DNA from: Streptomyces caniferus
Lineage (GTDB): Bacteria > Actinomycetota > Actinomycetes > Streptomycetales > Streptomycetaceae
Direction of reading: 5' to 3'
DNA length: 64,000 bases
Assembly: GCF_009811555.1 (NCBI RefSeq)
Contig: NZ_BLIN01000005.1
Span: forward strand, 3,295,501-3,359,500
The notes beneath the pieces were generated by a model. The model saw only the letters and a list, made by a program, of their open reading frames with translations. It did no database searches and had not been told where the DNA came from. The position numbers were made by a program, and so were the translations under genes. This document shows positions 19,238-31,796 of this stretch, piece by piece; position 1 is the first letter of the stretch, and each line of letters opens with the position of its first letter.

Positions 19238-20059
19238 TCCGCGCCCCCGGCCAGGAGTTCGCGGCGGATCTCCTCCGCGAAGTGCTGTGTCAGATGGCGG
19301 CGGTGGCCGGGGGTCCCGTTGGGATCGTCGAACCAGATGCCGGCGGGAAGGGCGTCGATGCTCTCCCGCAGCGTCCGGGCATCGGGCATGGCGTCGAAGG
19401 CGAGGCGCACCGGCCGGGTGGTGCCCGCGGTGACGGTGAGCAGCAGATCGCCGGTGCCCGGCGTGTGCGTACCGATCAGGAAGACCGTCGAACGGCCGAG
19501 GCGGGTCAGCGAGAAACGGCGATGCGCGGTGCGTTTCCGCAGGGCGTGCACCGGAATGTCGATGCGCCGCAGAATTTCCCCGGGGGCCGGAATGTTCCGG
19601 TGGTCGCCGGTCACGAAGTCGAGGGCATCGACGGTGCGTGTGGACCCGTCGGGAGCCCACAATTCGTACCGCGCCTCCAGTGCGACCGTCAGCGTGATTG
19701 GGCCCGGCCGGCAAGGACATACAGATGTTTCCGCCGACGGTCGCCGAGCTCCAGACCTTGAACGAGGACAGGAACGCCTCACAGCTTTTCGCGAAAAGGC
19801 CGCCCGCGCTCCACTCCTTCGGCGGCGCATACGCATACAGGTCGCGGATGGTGCACGTGGCGCCGATTCCCAGGCCCGTCCAGCTCGGTACGAGGGGCTC
19901 CCAGCGCAACGCCGTCAGGTCGATCAGGCGGCGCAGGTCCGGCTGCTCCACGGAGAACAGCCAGGTTCCGCCGGCGAGCCAGGCATCGCCGGACCGCCAG
20001 TCCGCGTCCGGCCGGCCGGACGGCCGCCGGACGACTTCGGTGATGGTGTTGAGGTCCAG
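19234..20059 (-). pseudogene. FAD-binding subunit of molybdenum hydroxylase, frameshifted
   Basis: CoxM/XdhB-type FAD subunit. Residues LDLNTITEVVRRP...AGGTW...GATCTIRDL...ATVGGNICMSLPAGP are read in one frame, then from ITLTVALEARYELWAPDG to the stop in another; the switch is at about 19700, where a two-base loss (or one-base gain) breaks the gene. The codon in the start position, after GGGAGG, is CTG (20059) with an in-frame stop upstream, which looks like a mutated ATG. Sequencing error could explain the indel but not all lesions in this operon. Confidence 0.8.
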
Positions 20060-20315
20060 GGGAATCGACCTCCCTCACGGCGAAAAGCGCGGGGAACGGC
20101 GCAGTCCCGAGCGACGGAATTCCTGTTATGGCCGCCGCGGTCGGACTCCTCACCGAAGGACCGGCGGGCGCAGATATTCGTGTTCAGGATAGGCAGAAAG
20201 GTCCGCCCGCGCCACGCCACGATCTCGGCGGCAATTCCCCTTTTCTGCGCGTGCGCGCACCCACCGGTAAAATGCGCCACCGCATCGCGGGGAACAACTC
20301 CGGGGCCGTATCCCG

Positions 20316-21680
20316 TCAGAAGAGCTTTCCGGGGTTGAGGATGCCCAACGGGTCGAAGACGTCCTTGATGCCCCGCTGCAACTCCACGCCCACCGGCCCC
20401 AGTTCGCGCGCCAGCCACTCCTTCTTCAGCACGCCCACACCGTGCTCACCGGTGATGGTGCCGCCCAGCTGCAGGCCGAGCGCCATGATGTCGTCGAAGG
20501 ACTCACGGGCCCGGCGGGACTCGTCGGGGTCGGCGGCGTCGAAGCAGACCGTGGGATGGGTGTTGCCGTCGCCCGCATGGGCGCAGACGCCGATGGTCAG
20601 GCCGTACTTCTCGGCGATCGCGGCGGTGCCGTCGAGCATCTCGGCGAGCCGGGAGCGCGGGACGCAGACGTCGTCGATCATGGTGGCGGATTTGACCCGT
20701 TCCAGCGCGGTCAGGGTCAGCCGGCGGGCCTGCAGCAGCAGATCGGACTCGGCGGCGGTCTCGGCGGGCACGACCTCGGTGGCGCCCGCCGCGGTGCACA
20801 GCTCCCCGACGGCGGCCAGGTCGGCGGCCGGTTCGGGGGTGTCGAAGGCGGCCAGCAGCAGCGCCTCGGTGCTGTCCGGGAGGCCCATCTGCGCCATGTC
20901 GTTGACCGCGCGGATGCTCGTACGGTCCATCAGCTCCAGCAGCGAGGGGGCGTGACCGCGGGCCATGATCTCGCAGACGGCCCGGCAGGCGGCCTCGGTG
21001 GAGGGGAACTCGGCGGCCAGCGCGAGCTGCTGCGGCGGTTCCGGCTTGAGCGCGAGGACCGCGCGGACGACGATGCCCAGGCTGCCCTCGGAGCCGACGA
21101 ACAGCCGCGTGAGGTCGTAGCCCGCGACGCCCTTGGCGGTGCGCCGGCCGGTCGTCAGCAGCCGCCCGTCGGCGAGCACGACGTCCAGGCCGAGGACGTA
21201 CTCGGCGGTGACCCCGTATTTGACGCAGCACAGGCCGCCGGAGGCGGTGCCGATGTTGCCGCCGATCGAGCACTGCTCCCAACTGGACGGGTCGGGCGGG
21301 TAGTAGAGGCCGTGTTCGTTGACCGCGCGGGAGAGCACGGCGTTGATGACACCGGGTTCGACCACCGCGATCCGGTCGACGGGATTGATCTCGATGATCC
21401 GGTCCATCTTGACCAGCGAGAGCACGATGCAGCCGTCGGAGGCATTGGCAGCGCCCGACAGCCCCGTACGCGCCCCCTGCGGGACGACCGGCACCCGCAG
21501 CTCGGAGGCCGTCCGCATGACGTGCTGAACCTGCTCGACGGTACGCGGCAGGACGACCACGGCGGGCGTCCCGGCCTCGCAGAAGCTCGCCATGTCGTTG
21601 GCGTACGAGCCGGTGACATCGGGGTCGGTGAGAATCGCTTCCCCCGGGAGCCCGGCGCGCAGACGTGCGATGAGGTCCAT
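20316..21680 (-). CDS. FAD-linked oxidase, glycolate oxidase GlcD type
   Basis: 454 residues. The FAD_binding_4 domain has VVLPRTVEQVQ, VVPQGARTGLSG and SIGGNIGTASGG. The C-terminal FAD-oxidase domain has HAGDGNTHP and the final GEHGVGVLKKEWL and DPLGILNPGKLF. Such enzymes oxidise D-2-hydroxy acids (glycolate, D-lactate). No glcE/glcF subunits lie nearby, so a single-subunit D-2-hydroxyacid dehydrogenase is likely. It lies downstream of hppD on the same strand but a long hairpin separates them. Confidence 0.88.
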   Translation of the reverse strand: MDLIARLRAGLPGEAILTDPDVTGSYANDMASFCEAGTPAVVVLPRTVEQVQHVMRTASELRVPVVPQGARTGLSGAANASDGCIVLSLVKMDRIIEINPVDRIAVVEPGVINAVLSRAVNEHGLYYPPDPSSWEQCSIGGNIGTASGGLCCVKYGVTAEYVLGLDVVLADGRLLTTGRRTAKGVAGYDLTRLFVGSEGSLGIVVRAVLALKPEPPQQLALAAEFPSTEAACRAVCEIMARGHAPSLLELMDRTSIRAVNDMAQMGLPDSTEALLLAAFDTPEPAADLAAVGELCTAAGATEVVPAETAAESDLLLQARRLTLTALERVKSATMIDDVCVPRSRLAEMLDGTAAIAEKYGLTIGVCAHAGDGNTHPTVCFDAADPDESRRARESFDDIMALGLQLGGTITGEHGVGVLKKEWLARELGPVGVELQRGIKDVFDPLGILNPGKLF

Positions 21681-21783
21681 AGCGTCCAGCCTCGCACCCC
21701 CGGCCCCCACACGGAAGATCACCGCCCCCCGGAACACCCCCCCAGACGGACAGCCGCCCACCCGCAGGAGGGCGCGGGCCGGA

Positions 21784-21832
21784 GGGGCCGGGTGCGGGGA
21801 CGTAGAGCGAAGCAGTCCCCGCACCCGGCCCC
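21784..21832. repeat. Long hairpin with conserved 13-nt loop (copy A)
   Basis: GGGGCCGGGTGCGGGGAC (21784-21801) pairs perfectly with 21815-21832. The loop is GTAGAGCGAAGCA. It lies between the hppD stop and the glcD-type gene start, so it may also act as the hppD terminator. The same loop occurs in the hairpins at 31.5 and 31.7 kb, on stems of different sequence. Confidence 0.85.
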
Positions 21833-21889
21833 GGAGGCCCACGCCCGGCAGCCACCACCGGCAGCGGGCACACCGCCCCGCCGCAAGGC

Positions 21890-23170
<1,281 letters not shown>

Positions 23171-23647
23171 ATGCGCGCGATGGCGATCGATCATTTGGAC
23201 GGGGCGCTGCTGGAGCTGCTCGCCGAGGAGCCGCGGATCGGCGTGCTGGAGGCGTCCCGGCGGCTGGGGGTGGCGCGCGGCACGGTCCAGGCCAGGCTCG
23301 ACCGCCTTCAGTCGAATGGAGTGATCCGGGGCTTCGGACCGGACGTGGACCCGGCGGCGCTCGGCTACCCCGTGACCGCTTTCGCGACGCTGGAGATCAA
23401 ACAAGGCCAAGGCAATGACGTACGTGCCCACTTGACGACCGTTCCCGAGGTGTTGGAACTGCATACAACGACGGGACATGGGGACATGCTCTGCAGGCTC
23501 GTCGCCCGGTCCAACGCCGATCTACAGCGGGTGATCGACCGGGTTGTGGGCTTTGATGGGATCGTGCGGGCCTCAACGGCAATCGTCATGGAAAATCCGG
23601 TTCCGTTGCGGATCGTCCCGCTGGTGAAACAGGCATCGGGAGACTGA
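23171..23647 (+). CDS. Lrp/AsnC-family regulator, probably of hppD
   Basis: 158 residues. An N-terminal winged helix-turn-helix (LEASRRLGVARGTVQARLDRL) is followed by an AsnC ligand-binding (RAM) domain with LELHTTTGHGDMLCRLVARS. Its divergent placement points to tyrosine-catabolism control. ATG 23171 and ATG 23180 are both possible starts; AAAGG is close to the first. It is followed 13 bases later by the osmoprotectant transporter, but a functional link is unlikely. Confidence 0.88.
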   Translation: MRAMAIDHLDGALLELLAEEPRIGVLEASRRLGVARGTVQARLDRLQSNGVIRGFGPDVDPAALGYPVTAFATLEIKQGQGNDVRAHLTTVPEVLELHTTTGHGDMLCRLVARSNADLQRVIDRVVGFDGIVRASTAIVMENPVPLRIVPLVKQASGD

Positions 23648-23660
23648 CCGAGGAGACCGA

Positions 23661-24300
23661 GTGAGCTTCTGGGAGTACGTCGGCACCCGGCACACCCAAC
23701 TGCTGACGGATACGTATCAGCACGCCAGCGCCGTCTTCCAGTGCATGGTGCTGGCCACCCTGCTGGGGGTCTTCATCGCCGTGGTGACCTACCGCAGCGA
23801 ATGGGCGGGCAACCTCGCCACCACCTCGACCGCGACCATCCTGACCATCCCCTCCCTGGCCCTGATCGGTCTGCTGATCCCGATCGTCGGCCTGGGCGTG
23901 CCCCCGACGGTCATCGCGCTGACCCTGTACGGGCTGCTGCCGGTGGTCCGCAACGCCATCGTGGGGCTGCGCGGGGTGGACCCGGACCTGGTCGACGCGG
24001 CCACCGGCATCGGGATGTCCCGCACCGCCCGGCTCTTCCGCGTCGAACTGCCGCTGGCCTGGCCGCCCATCCTCACCGGCATCCGGGTCGCCACCCAGAT
24101 GCTGATGGGCATCGCCGCCATCGCCGCCTTCGCCTCCGGCCCGGGCCTGGGCAACGAGATCTTCCGCGGGATCGCCTCGCTGGGCAGCGCCAACTCCCTC
24201 AACCAGGTGCTCTCCGGCACGCTCGGGATCGCCGTCCTCGCCCTTCTCTTCGACGCCGCCTACGTCCTGATCGGACGCCTGACCATCTCCAGGGGGATCC

Positions 24301-24308
<8 letters not shown>
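23661..24308 (+). CDS. ABC permease of osmoprotectant/quaternary amine importer (OpuBB type)
   Basis: 215 residues with about six membrane spans. The conserved cytoplasmic loop LRGVDPDLVDAATGIGMSRTARLFRVELPLAWP is the EAA motif that contacts the ATPase. Start GTG 23661. Its last eight bases overlap the ATPase gene, so the operon is translationally coupled. First of four genes of one importer for glycine betaine, choline or similar. Confidence 0.92.
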
Positions 24309-25559
<1,251 letters not shown>

Positions 25560-25563
<4 letters not shown>

Positions 25564-26444
25564 GCCCCCACGACGGGAGCAGCCCGCGGCACGGCGAGCG
25601 CCCGACGGGCGACCACGAGGCCTTCGCCTTCCGCGACGACGTCGAGATGCAGGAGCGGGAGGGGGCGGCCGGCGAGGCGCCCGTCCGGTCCGCCGCCCGG
25701 GGCCGGCGCCGGATCAGCTGGCAGAAGTGGACCTTCATGCCGGCCTTCCTGGTCCTGGCGCTGCTCGCCACCTGGCTGTGGTTCCGCGGCGCCCGCCTGG
25801 ACTCCATCGCCCACCAGGCGGTCGACAACGGGAAGGTGTGGCTGGCACTGAAGCAGCACATCTACCTCACCGCAGTCTCCACCTTCTTCGTACTGATCAT
25901 CGCGATCCCGCTGGGTATCGCGCTGACCCGGTCCAAGCTGCGCCGGGCCACCCCGGTCGCCATGGCCTTCGCCAACCTCGGGCAGGCCGTGCCCGCCCTG
26001 GGTCTGCTGATCCTGCTGGTCATCTGGCTGGGCATCGGGGCCCGCTCGGCGATCGTCGGCATGGTCATCTACGCCGTGCTGCCGGTCCTCGCCAACACCA
26101 TCGCCGGGCTGCGCGGTATCGAGCCGACCCTGACCGAGGCCGCCCGCGGCATCGGCATGTCCCCCACCGGCGTGCTGACCAAGGTCGAACTCCCCCTGGC
26201 CGTACCGCTGATCCTGGCCGGCGTCCGCACCGCGCTGGTCCTGAACGTCGGCACCGCGACGCTGGCGACCTTCGGCGGGGGCGGCGGCCTCGGCGACCTG
26301 ATCTCGGCGGGCATCGTCACCCAGCGCATGCCCGTCCTGATCCTCGGGTCGGTGCTCACCGTGGCGCTCGCCCTGCTGGTCGAATGGCTGGCGTCGCTGG
26401 CCGAACTGCTGCTGCGGCCGCGCGGACTGGAGGCGACGGTATGA
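25560..26444 (+). CDS. ABC permease of osmoprotectant importer (OpuBD type)
   Basis: 294 residues. A hydrophilic N-terminal extension of about 60 residues precedes six TM spans. The EAA loop reads LRGIEPTLTEAARGIGMSPTGVLTKVELPLAVP. ATG 25560 overlaps the ATPase stop (ATGA). It is the second permease of the pair, usual in the Opu/Osm family. Confidence 0.92.
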
Positions 26445-27451
26445 GGACCCATCCGCGTCGGGACCCGCGCCACCCCGGAAGACGCCGGGGCGCCCGCTTC
26501 CTCATCACCCTGCTCGCGACCGTGCTCAGCGGATGCGGCCTGGTCAGCGGCAGTGCGATGAGCGACAACGTGCTGCCGGGGCCGAAGGCCGGCTACCCGG
26601 GCCGGCCGCTCACCGGTGCGCAGCTGACGGTGACCTCGAAGGAGTTCACCGAGCAGATCGTCCTCGGCCAGATGATGGGCATCATCTTCGAGGCGGCGGG
26701 CGCCAAGGTCATCGACAAGACCAGCATCCAGGGCTCGATCGGCGCCCGGGAGGCGGTCAAATCCGGCACTGCGGACGCCGCGTACGAGTACACCGGCACC
26801 GGCTGGATCACCTACCTCGGCCACACCAAGCCGATCGTCGACCCGCAGAAGCAGTGGAAGGCGGTCCGCGACGAGGACCGGAAGAACGGCATCGTCTGGC
26901 TCCCGGCCTCTACCCTGAACAACACCTACGCGCTGGCGCTGAACACCGCGAACTGGAAGAAACTGGACGTGCGCAACCTCTCGCAGGTGGCGGCGCTGTC
27001 CCACAAGAATCCCGGCGCCGTGACGATGTGCGTGGAGAACGAGTTCGCCACCCGCAACGACGGGCTGCCGGGCATGGCGCGGGCGTACGGCATGAACGTG
27101 CCCTCCGCCAACATCCGCAAGATGACCGGCGGCGTCGTCTACACCGAGACGCAGAAGGGCACCTGTGCGTTCGGCGAGGTCTTCACCACCGACGGCCGGA
27201 TCAAGGCGATGCATCTGCACGTCCTCGCCGACGACAAGCACTTCTTCCCCAACTACAACGTCGCCCCCGAGATCAATGCCGCGGCCCTGAAGAAGTACCC
27301 GGCGATGGCCGAGGTCCTGGCCCCGGTCACCAAGGCCCTCAACAACACCGTCGCCCAGGAGCTCAACCGCAAGGTCGACGTGGACGGCGAGGACCCGCAC
27401 GAGGTCGCGAAGGACTGGCTGATCCGGGAGGGGTTCATCAAGGAGGGGTGA
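26441..27451 (+). CDS. Substrate-binding lipoprotein of osmoprotectant importer
   Basis: 336 residues. Basic N-terminus, hydrophobic stretch and lipobox LSGC (about residues 29-32) make it a lipoprotein. The OpuAC-type domain begins LTVTSKEFTEQIVLGQMMG and includes DAAYEYTGTGWITYLG, typical of glycine betaine/choline binding proteins. The start overlaps the preceding stop by ATGA, so all four genes are one operon. Confidence 0.92.
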   Translation: MRTHPRRDPRHPGRRRGARFLITLLATVLSGCGLVSGSAMSDNVLPGPKAGYPGRPLTGAQLTVTSKEFTEQIVLGQMMGIIFEAAGAKVIDKTSIQGSIGAREAVKSGTADAAYEYTGTGWITYLGHTKPIVDPQKQWKAVRDEDRKNGIVWLPASTLNNTYALALNTANWKKLDVRNLSQVAALSHKNPGAVTMCVENEFATRNDGLPGMARAYGMNVPSANIRKMTGGVVYTETQKGTCAFGEVFTTDGRIKAMHLHVLADDKHFFPNYNVAPEINAAALKKYPAMAEVLAPVTKALNNTVAQELNRKVDVDGEDPHEVAKDWLIREGFIKEG

Positions 27452-27491
27452 GGCACGGCCGCGGGAGGGCCGGGGCCGGCAGCGGGCCCGC

Positions 27492-28271
27492 TCAGCAGTG
27501 GGGAACCGGGCCCCCGGTCCGCAGGGCCTTCAGGGCGTCCACCGCGCCGTCGAGCGTGGTGACCGGAATCAGCCGCATCCCCTTCGGCAGCTCCGCCCGC
27601 GCGTCCGTGCACTCCTTGCGCGGGACCAGGAAGACCGAGGCGCCGTCCCGGTGCGCGGCCTGCGTCTTCAGCGGGACCCCGCCCACCGCGCCGACCTTCC
27701 CGCCGGCGGTGATGGTCCCCGTACCGGCGATGGTGCGCCCGGCGGTCAGGTCGTGGCCCGCGCCGTCACCGTCCAGCTTGTCGACGATGCCGAGGGCGAA
27801 CATCAGCCCGGCGCTGGGACCGCCGACGTCCGCGAGGCTCAGCTTGACCTTGATGTCCTTGGTGGACCTGCCGAGCTGCCCGAGCGCGGCGCTGGTGGCG
27901 CTGTCCTGGGACTCCGCCATCTGCTTCGCGTTGTGCTCGGCGATCTCCTCGGTGTTGTTGCCCACCGGGTAGACCGCCTCGCGCGGCATCACGGCCTCGT
28001 CCTTGCGGAACCAGCCCTCGATGATGTCCGGCAGATGGACGGAGGCGTCCGGGCCGGTGGCGACGATCGAGGTCATCCGCAGCTGCCCGCTCGTCTTGCG
28101 GGTCCCGGCGCCGGTGATGGTGATCACCGGCTTGCCCTTGTCGTTGCCGAGGACGTTCGCCGTCATGCCCGGATAGGCGACAGCGAAGGGCAGCGGGGCG
28201 AGGACCGCCGCGAGCAGGAGGGCCAGGACGAGGGCGGAGCAGACCGCCAGGGCGCGGGTGCGTGAGGACAC
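27492..28271 (-). CDS. Membrane-anchored Lon-like S16 protease
   Basis: 259 residues. One N-terminal TM (about 8-30), then a middle region, then a C-terminal S16 domain with the catalytic Ser in VGGPSAGLMFALGI and Lys in GGVPLKTQAA. This is the YlbL-type (Lon/PDZ) architecture, though a PDZ domain is not obvious. Start is GTG 28271 with no strong ribosome-binding site. Role in extracytoplasmic quality control is inferred from family. Confidence 0.85.
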   Translation of the reverse strand: MSSRTRALAVCSALVLALLLAAVLAPLPFAVAYPGMTANVLGNDKGKPVITITGAGTRKTSGQLRMTSIVATGPDASVHLPDIIEGWFRKDEAVMPREAVYPVGNNTEEIAEHNAKQMAESQDSATSAALGQLGRSTKDIKVKLSLADVGGPSAGLMFALGIVDKLDGDGAGHDLTAGRTIAGTGTITAGGKVGAVGGVPLKTQAAHRDGASVFLVPRKECTDARAELPKGMRLIPVTTLDGAVDALKALRTGGPVPHC

Positions 28272-28378
28272 TCCGCCAGCCTAATTGACCCCCACCCCAC
28301 CAGGGCCTCAAGGCGCCACGGCCTCACCACACGGCCACCGCCCCTTCACACCCCGTGGCCCCGGCCGCACCCTCGGCC

Positions 28379-29020
28379 TCAGCGCAGCGCCTCCGACACC
28401 TCCCGTGCCGCGTCGACCACCCGCGGCCCGATCCGCTCGGAGACGGTGTCCGCGAGCATCACCACGCCCACGCTCCCCTCGATGCCGCTCACCCCGAGCA
28501 GCGGTGCCGCCGCGCCACTCGCGCCGGCCTCCAACTCCCCGTGGGTCAGGGCGAGTCCGGCGTCCTGGATGCGGCCCTGCCGGGCCTTGAGGATCGCCCG
28601 GCCGGCCGCCCCCCGGTCCAGCGGATGACGGAATCCGGCCCGGTAGGCCACGTGGTAATCGGTCCAGGTCGGCTCCACCACGGCGACGGCCAGGGCTTCC
28701 GTGCCGTCGACGAGGGTGAGGTGCGCGGTGGCCCCCACGTCCTCGGCGAGCGACCGCAGCGCGGGCAGCGCGGCCTCCCTGACCAGCGGATGTACCTGAC
28801 GGCCCAGGCGCAGCACGCCCAGACCGACCCGGGCCCGGCCGCCTATGTCACGGCGTACCAGGGCGTGCTGCTCCAGCGTGGCCAGCAGACGGTAGACCAC
28901 GGTGCGGTTGACGCCGAGCTTGTTGGAGAGCTCGGTGACGGTCAGCCCGTGGTCGGTGTCGGCGAGCAGTTTGAGGACGCGCAGCCCTCGGTCGAGGGTC
29001 TGGGAGGTCTCTGCGGTCAC
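28379..29020 (-). CDS. IclR-family transcriptional regulator
   Basis: 213 residues. N-terminal helix-turn-helix (LTVTELSNKLGVNRTVVYRLLATLE) and a C-terminal GAF-like IclR effector domain (LRSLAEDVGATAHLTLVDG...HPLDRGAAGRAIL). GTG 29020 follows AGGAGG by four bases. No catabolic genes adjoin it, so its target is unknown. Confidence 0.88.
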   Translation of the reverse strand: MTAETSQTLDRGLRVLKLLADTDHGLTVTELSNKLGVNRTVVYRLLATLEQHALVRRDIGGRARVGLGVLRLGRQVHPLVREAALPALRSLAEDVGATAHLTLVDGTEALAVAVVEPTWTDYHVAYRAGFRHPLDRGAAGRAILKARQGRIQDAGLALTHGELEAGASGAAAPLLGVSGIEGSVGVVMLADTVSERIGPRVVDAAREVSEALR

Positions 29021-29468
29021 GACGCCTCCTGGGTGAGTGGCGGCACTCGGACGCGACGCGCTGCGAGTCCCGGAGCAGCGCGCGCTAGAGGCCGCCGGCC
29101 GCATGGCACCGGCTGCGCTCCGCGGCGGCGCTGCCACGGGGCGTGTGCGTGACCGGGACAGTAGCGAGCCAGTCCGGTGAGCGGAAGAGTCCGTCCAGAA
29201 TCCGGGCTCCCCCGCCCGGAATATCCCCGTAGGTCCGCCCAGAAGGTCCCGTTGTGTTTCAGGTAGGGCTACAGGGGTGGTGGGGCGATATGGGGGACGC
29301 CGGAAGGCGGGGACGAGCGGGAGGGGTGGGGGCGCGCCCGGATACGGAGCGGGAGAGGCACGGCCCCGTCGCCACACCGCGCCGGAGACGACCGTGGGGG
29401 CGGCGCGCCGTATCACCGGCACACCGCCCCCACGGGCCACAGGCCACGACCACGGGCTGCGGGCGGAC
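29021..29468. other. Intergenic, no gene seen
   Basis: 448 bases between the IclR regulator start and the helicase stop. It should contain the regulator's promoter. Reading frames present lack family-like sequence. No repeat or strong hairpin noted. Confidence 0.4.
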
Positions 29469-31265
29469 TCACCGCATCCGCGTGGCCCACTCCCGTACCT
29501 TCTTGATCCGCTCACCCAGCTGCCCGGCGGTGGCCTCGGCGCTCGGCGGTCCGCCGCACACCCGCCGCAGCTCGGTGTGGATCACCCCGTGCGGCTTCCC
29601 GCTCTGGTGCACATACGCACCGACCAGCGTGTTCAGCTGCTTCCTGAGCTCCAGCAGCTCCTTGTGCGTGACCACCGGCCGCCGCTCGGCCGGCAGCTCC
29701 AGCAGATCGGCCTCCTCGTCCGGCCGCTTCTTGCTGTGGGCGATCTGCCGGGCCTGCCGCTTCTGCAGCAGCATCTGCACCTGGTCGGGCTCCAGCAGCC
29801 CCGGGATGCCGAGGTAGTCCTGCTCCTCCTCGCTGCCCGCATGGGCCTGCATCCCGAACTCGGCACCGTCGTAGAGCACCCGGTCGAAGACCGCCTCCGA
29901 CTCCAGCGCCTCGAACGAGAACTGCTCCTGCTCGCCGGTGTCCTCGTCCTGCTCCTTGTTCGCCTCGTCCATCTCCTTCTCGGACTCGGCGTAGGGGTCT
30001 TCCTCCCCGTCCTTCTTCGGCTTGTCGAGCACATGATCGCGCTCGACCTCCATCTCATTGGCGAAGCCGAGCAGGTTCGGGACGGTGGGCAGGAAGACCG
30101 AGGCGGTCTCACCGCGCTTACGGGACCGCACGAAACGCCCCACGGCCTGCGCGAAGAACAGCGGCGTCGAGATCGTGGTGGCGTACACCCCGACCGCCAG
30201 CCGCGGCACGTCGACGCCCTCGGACACCATCCGGACCGCGACCATCCAGCGGTCCTGCGAATGCGCGAAGTCATCGATACGCTGCGAGGCCCCGGAGTCG
30301 TCGGACAGCACCAGGGTGGCGCCCTCCCCGGTGATCTCCCGGATCAGCTTCGCGTACGCCCGCGCCTGCTCCTGGTCGGTGGCGATCACCAGCGCCCCGG
30401 CATCCGGAATCGACTTACGGACCTCGCTCAGCCGGCGGTCGGCGGCGCGCAGCACATTGGGCATCCACTCGCCGCGCGGGTCCAGCGCGGTGCGCCAGGC
30501 CTGCGAGACCGCGTCCTTGGTCATCGGCTCGCCGAGCCGGGCCGCGATCTCGTCGCCCGCCTTCGTCCGCCAGCGCATGTTGCCGCTGTAGGAGAGGAAG
30601 ATGACCGGCCGGACGACGCCGTCGCCGAGCGCATTGCCGTAGCCGTAGGTGTAGTCGGCGGAAGAACGCCGGATGCCGTCGTTCCCCTCCTCGTACGTCA
30701 CGAACGGAATCGGGTTGGTGTCGGACCGGAAGGGCGTACCGGTCAGCGCCAGCCGCCGGGTGGCGGGCTCGAACGCCTCCAGGCACGCCTCGCCCCACGA
30801 CTTCGAGTCACCGGCGTGGTGGATCTCGTCGAGGATCACCAGCGTCTTGCGCTGCTCGATGCGGTTGCGGTGCAGCATCGGCCGCACGCCCACGCCGGCA
30901 TAGGTGATCGCGACGCCGTGGTACTCGCGGCCCAGCGGCCCCGCGCTGTACTCCGGGTCGAGCTTGATGCCTATCCGGGCCGCCGCCTCCGCCCACTGCT
31001 TCTTCAGGTGCTCGGTCGGTGCGACGACCGTCACCTGCTGCACGACGTGGTGGTGCAGCAGCCACGAGGCGAGCGTGAGCGCGAACGTCGTCTTGCCGGC
31101 TCCCGGCGTCGCGACGGCGAGGAAGTCTCTCGGCTGCGTCTGGATGTAGCGGTCCATGGCCGCCTGCTGCCAGGCACGCAGCTTGTTCGCGGTACCCCAA
31201 GGGGCCCGTCCCGGAAAGGCCGGGGACAGGTGATGGTTATTGGTGGCGCTGGTGGTGGTAGTCAC
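29469..31265 (-). CDS. SF2 DEAD/DEAH-type helicase
   Basis: 598 residues. Motif I is ATPGAGKTT, motif II DEIH (ILDEIHHAGD), motif III LTGTPFRSD, and motif VI QAVGRFVRSRKR. The second RecA-like domain is followed by a highly acidic stretch (about 425-455) and a C-terminal helical region. The order resembles restriction-type and XPB-like helicases. No methylase or nuclease neighbour is present, so a general repair/RNA role or an orphan is likely. Confidence 0.88.
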   Translation of the reverse strand: MTTTTSATNNHHLSPAFPGRAPWGTANKLRAWQQAAMDRYIQTQPRDFLAVATPGAGKTTFALTLASWLLHHHVVQQVTVVAPTEHLKKQWAEAAARIGIKLDPEYSAGPLGREYHGVAITYAGVGVRPMLHRNRIEQRKTLVILDEIHHAGDSKSWGEACLEAFEPATRRLALTGTPFRSDTNPIPFVTYEEGNDGIRRSSADYTYGYGNALGDGVVRPVIFLSYSGNMRWRTKAGDEIAARLGEPMTKDAVSQAWRTALDPRGEWMPNVLRAADRRLSEVRKSIPDAGALVIATDQEQARAYAKLIREITGEGATLVLSDDSGASQRIDDFAHSQDRWMVAVRMVSEGVDVPRLAVGVYATTISTPLFFAQAVGRFVRSRKRGETASVFLPTVPNLLGFANEMEVERDHVLDKPKKDGEEDPYAESEKEMDEANKEQDEDTGEQEQFSFEALESEAVFDRVLYDGAEFGMQAHAGSEEEQDYLGIPGLLEPDQVQMLLQKRQARQIAHSKKRPDEEADLLELPAERRPVVTHKELLELRKQLNTLVGAYVHQSGKPHGVIHTELRRVCGGPPSAEATAGQLGERIKKVREWATRMR

Positions 31266-31541
31266 GGTCTCCGTCGGCTGAACTCGGCGATCGGCAACCG
31301 CGCCACCCTACCGCTGTCGCTCGGACGGCTTCCCACGTGTCCGTCTTTCCCGCCGTGGTTGTTGCTCGCCGTCTCCCGCCCGCTGCGCGGTGCGCCCGTC
31401 GTTGCGCCTGCGGCGGGCCCGTCCGCTGCGCTTTGCCTGTCCGCTGCGCTTTGCCTGTCCCGCCGTGGTGGTTGTTCGCCGTTGCGCCTGCGGCGGGCGG
31501 GGCCGCTGCGCGGGGCTGTCGGGGTGCGGTGACGGGCCTGC

Positions 31542-31594
31542 GCGGGTGGGGGTGTCCGGACTGCTTCGCTTTACGTCCGGACACCCCCACCCGC
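31542..31594. repeat. Long hairpin with conserved 13-nt loop (copy B)
   Basis: Perfect 20-bp stem (31542-31561 with 31575-31594). The loop TGCTTCGCTTTAC is the reverse complement of GTAAAGCGAAGCA found in copy C, so this copy lies in opposite orientation. Confidence 0.88.
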
Positions 31595-31747
31595 TCCGAC
31601 CCGTCCCCTCCCGTTGAAGGGTGGGAAAAGCCAGGCGGGGTGCAGGCAAGTGGTCCGGTGCGCCTCGCGGGTCGTACCGAAACGCCTGTCGGCGGCCCGC
31701 CCCCACCGGCCTTCACTTAACTCCCCCACGGGAGGGGACGGGTCGGA

Positions 31748-31796
31748 GGGGCAGGGGTGTGGGACGTAAAGCGAAGCAGTCCCACACCCCTGCCCC
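31748..31796. repeat. Long hairpin with conserved 13-nt loop (copy C)
   Basis: Perfect 18-bp stem, GGGGCAGGGGTGTGGGAC (31748-31765) with 31779-31796, and loop GTAAAGCGAAGCA. Located about 190 bases beyond the stop of the MFS gene on the minus strand. Confidence 0.88.
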
